Source of the DNA: Clostridiales bacterium
GTDB lineage: Bacteria > Bacillota > Clostridia > Oscillospirales > Acutalibacteraceae
Reading direction: 5' to 3'
DNA: 32,844 nucleotides
Assembly (NCBI GenBank): GCA_019418545.1
Contig: DYBQ01000008.1
Location: 29,968 to 62,811, forward strand
Shown here: piece after piece, positions 32,108 to 32,844 of the stretch
Layout: every line of letters starts with the position of its first letter
How positions within the stretch are numbered: the first letter of the stretch is position 1
Program-made: the position numbers and the translations under genes
The notes under the pieces: model-generated
Database searches by the model: none
What the model was told of the DNA's origin: nothing
The model's input: only the letters and a program-made list of their open reading frames with translations

Positions 32108-32156
32108 TCTCTTATCTCCTTTCATATGCAAACTATTGAGGGACTGGCCCGTTATC

Positions 32157-32164
32157 ATCATATG
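32157..32164 (-). promoter_or_regulatory. Possible mother-cell -10 element of cotJABC
   Basis: CATATGAT on the minus strand, about 50 bp before cotJA, fits the CATA-type -10 of sigma-E/sigma-K promoters. No convincing -35 is seen; an AC pair lies about 16-17 bp further upstream. This is weak evidence, backed mainly by the known regulation of cotJ in Bacillus. Confidence 0.3.
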
Positions 32165-32185
32165 CCTCTCTGTCTTTTCCCGTGC

Positions 32186-32223
32186 AAAAAGGGCAGAAAG
32201 CCAAATGGCTTTCTGCCCTTTTT
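32186..32223. terminator. Bidirectional terminator before cotJA
   Basis: AAAAAGGGCAGAAAGCC (32186-32202) and GGCTTTCTGCCCTTTTT (32207-32223) pair perfectly over 17 bp with an AAAT loop. On the minus strand it ends the surface-protein gene and insulates the cotJ operon. Confidence 0.92.
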
Positions 32224-32254
32224 GGGAGAAATGGAATTTATGCTTCAGCGTTGT

Positions 32255-32844
32255 TTACTTCTGTTCGCTTTTCTTTCTTTGGCATACCAAATATGCTGCA
32301 CCAATAACAGAAGCCAGAGCGGCTGCCAGCCACAAAGTCATGTTGCTGTTATCACCGGTAGCAGGTGTTTCAGTTTTGCCATCATCCTTGGAAGAATCGT
32401 TTGCAGAGTTGTTGTCCTTATCAGGCTTGCCCGTGTCAGTATCATCCTTGCCATCATCTGTTGAAGGCTTGTCTGTATCTGCACTCAGGTTCTTGATTGC
32501 TTCATTCAGCTCTGCTACTGCTGCATCCACAACATCCTGGTCCTCTTCACTCAAAGTCTCATCGGCCAGTACCAGATTTGCATTGTACAGGGCTGCCTTG
32601 AACACTGCCACACTCTCGGCTGTGTATCCGCTTACATCCATTCCTTCGGCCTTGTTCACCAATTCCTCCAGAATCGACTTGTCGGCCTTAAATCTCTGGG
32701 CAAGGATTGCATCCAGCAGGGCTTCTGCTGCCGGCTGGATATCCTCATCCATAGCGTCGCCGTCAGCCATAACTTCCTTTGCCTTGGCCAGTGCGTCCAC
32801 CAGCTGCTGCCAGTTGTCCTGCACATACTTGTCAGCATTTGCCA
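32255..32844 (-). CDS. C-terminal end of a FIVAR-type sortase-anchored surface protein
   Basis: The frame is open to the right edge, so only the last 195 residues or so are seen. Two helical repeats of the FIVAR type (YVQDNWQQLVDALAKAKEV with its partner helices, then YTAESVAVFKAALYNANLVL) lie before an Asp/Lys/Ser/Thr-rich wall-spanning linker. The end is a sorting signal: TPATGD, a hydrophobic segment (MTLWLAAALASVIGAAYLVC) and a positive tail RKKSEQK. The LPXTG motif is changed to TPATG, common in clostridial class B-type signals. FIVAR repeats often occur in secreted glycan-active enzymes, but the enzymatic part is outside the window. Confidence 0.9.
   Translation of the reverse strand, partial: ANADKYVQDNWQQLVDALAKAKEVMADGDAMDEDIQPAAEALLDAILAQRFKADKSILEELVNKAEGMDVSGYTAESVAVFKAALYNANLVLADETLSEEDQDVVDAAVAELNEAIKNLSADTDKPSTDDGKDDTDTGKPDKDNNSANDSSKDDGKTETPATGDNSNMTLWLAAALASVIGAAYLVCQRKKSEQK

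Noticed and set aside
1..32844. tRNA or rRNA genes, CRISPR arrays, insertion sequences
   Set aside because: No cloverleaf-like genes, regular spaced repeats or transposase genes were seen on reading both strands. Small RNAs cannot be excluded by eye.

Overview
The window looks like a piece of the chromosome of a spore-forming Gram-positive anaerobe of the Clostridia (Oscillospiraceae-like). It carries the CotJA/CotJB/CotJC spore-coat operon, a DUF1934 protein between glutamate racemase and arginyl-tRNA synthetase, a sortase-type surface protein, strong GGAGG ribosome sites, and many short intrinsic terminators. This placement is an inference from gene content; no rRNA is present.

Left chromosomal flank (1-7440). 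A partial unknown gene is followed by a minus-strand operon, ddl - murI - DUF1934 - argS - a degenerate homocysteine-methyltransferase-like gene, and then a DUF3737 gene. The flank ends with the 3' two thirds of cotJC.

Middle (7441-31467). A 24,027-bp element sits inside cotJC. The 5' third of cotJC (31466-31650), with cotJB and cotJA upstream of it, lies on the far side. Both parts are on the minus strand and in the right order. Joining them at a shared GTACC gives one uninterrupted 202-residue CotJC. The element's two ends bear 18-bp half-sites that match each other at 15 of 18 positions as an inverted repeat around a central GG/CC. This is the architecture of an attP site for a large serine recombinase, and such a recombinase gene ends about 60 bp from the right junction. 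The simplest reading is a skin-like intervening element whose excision, perhaps during sporulation, would restore cotJC.

Cargo, left to right: a two-component system, a radical SAM protein, a Ca2+-type P-ATPase, a TVP38/DedA-type membrane protein, an AI-2E-type permease, and a seven-gene glycan operon. The operon encodes two sialyltransferase-like proteins, a CMP-sugar-acid synthetase-like enzyme, a pyruvate-aldolase-like fusion, a COG5610-type HAD protein, a degenerate relative of it, and a HAD phosphatase. A LysR regulator follows, divergent from an acetyltransferase - alpha/beta hydrolase - flavoprotein - cyclophilin-fold lipoprotein cluster. Last come a 59-residue protein and the recombinase. 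No phage structural, replication or conjugation gene is visible. An attR-like sequence at about 25496-25523, between the glycan operon and the LysR module, suggests the element may be composite.

Right flank (31468-32844). This holds the cotJC 5' part, cotJB, cotJA, a bidirectional terminator, and the C-terminal end of a FIVAR-type surface protein with a TPATGD sorting signal.
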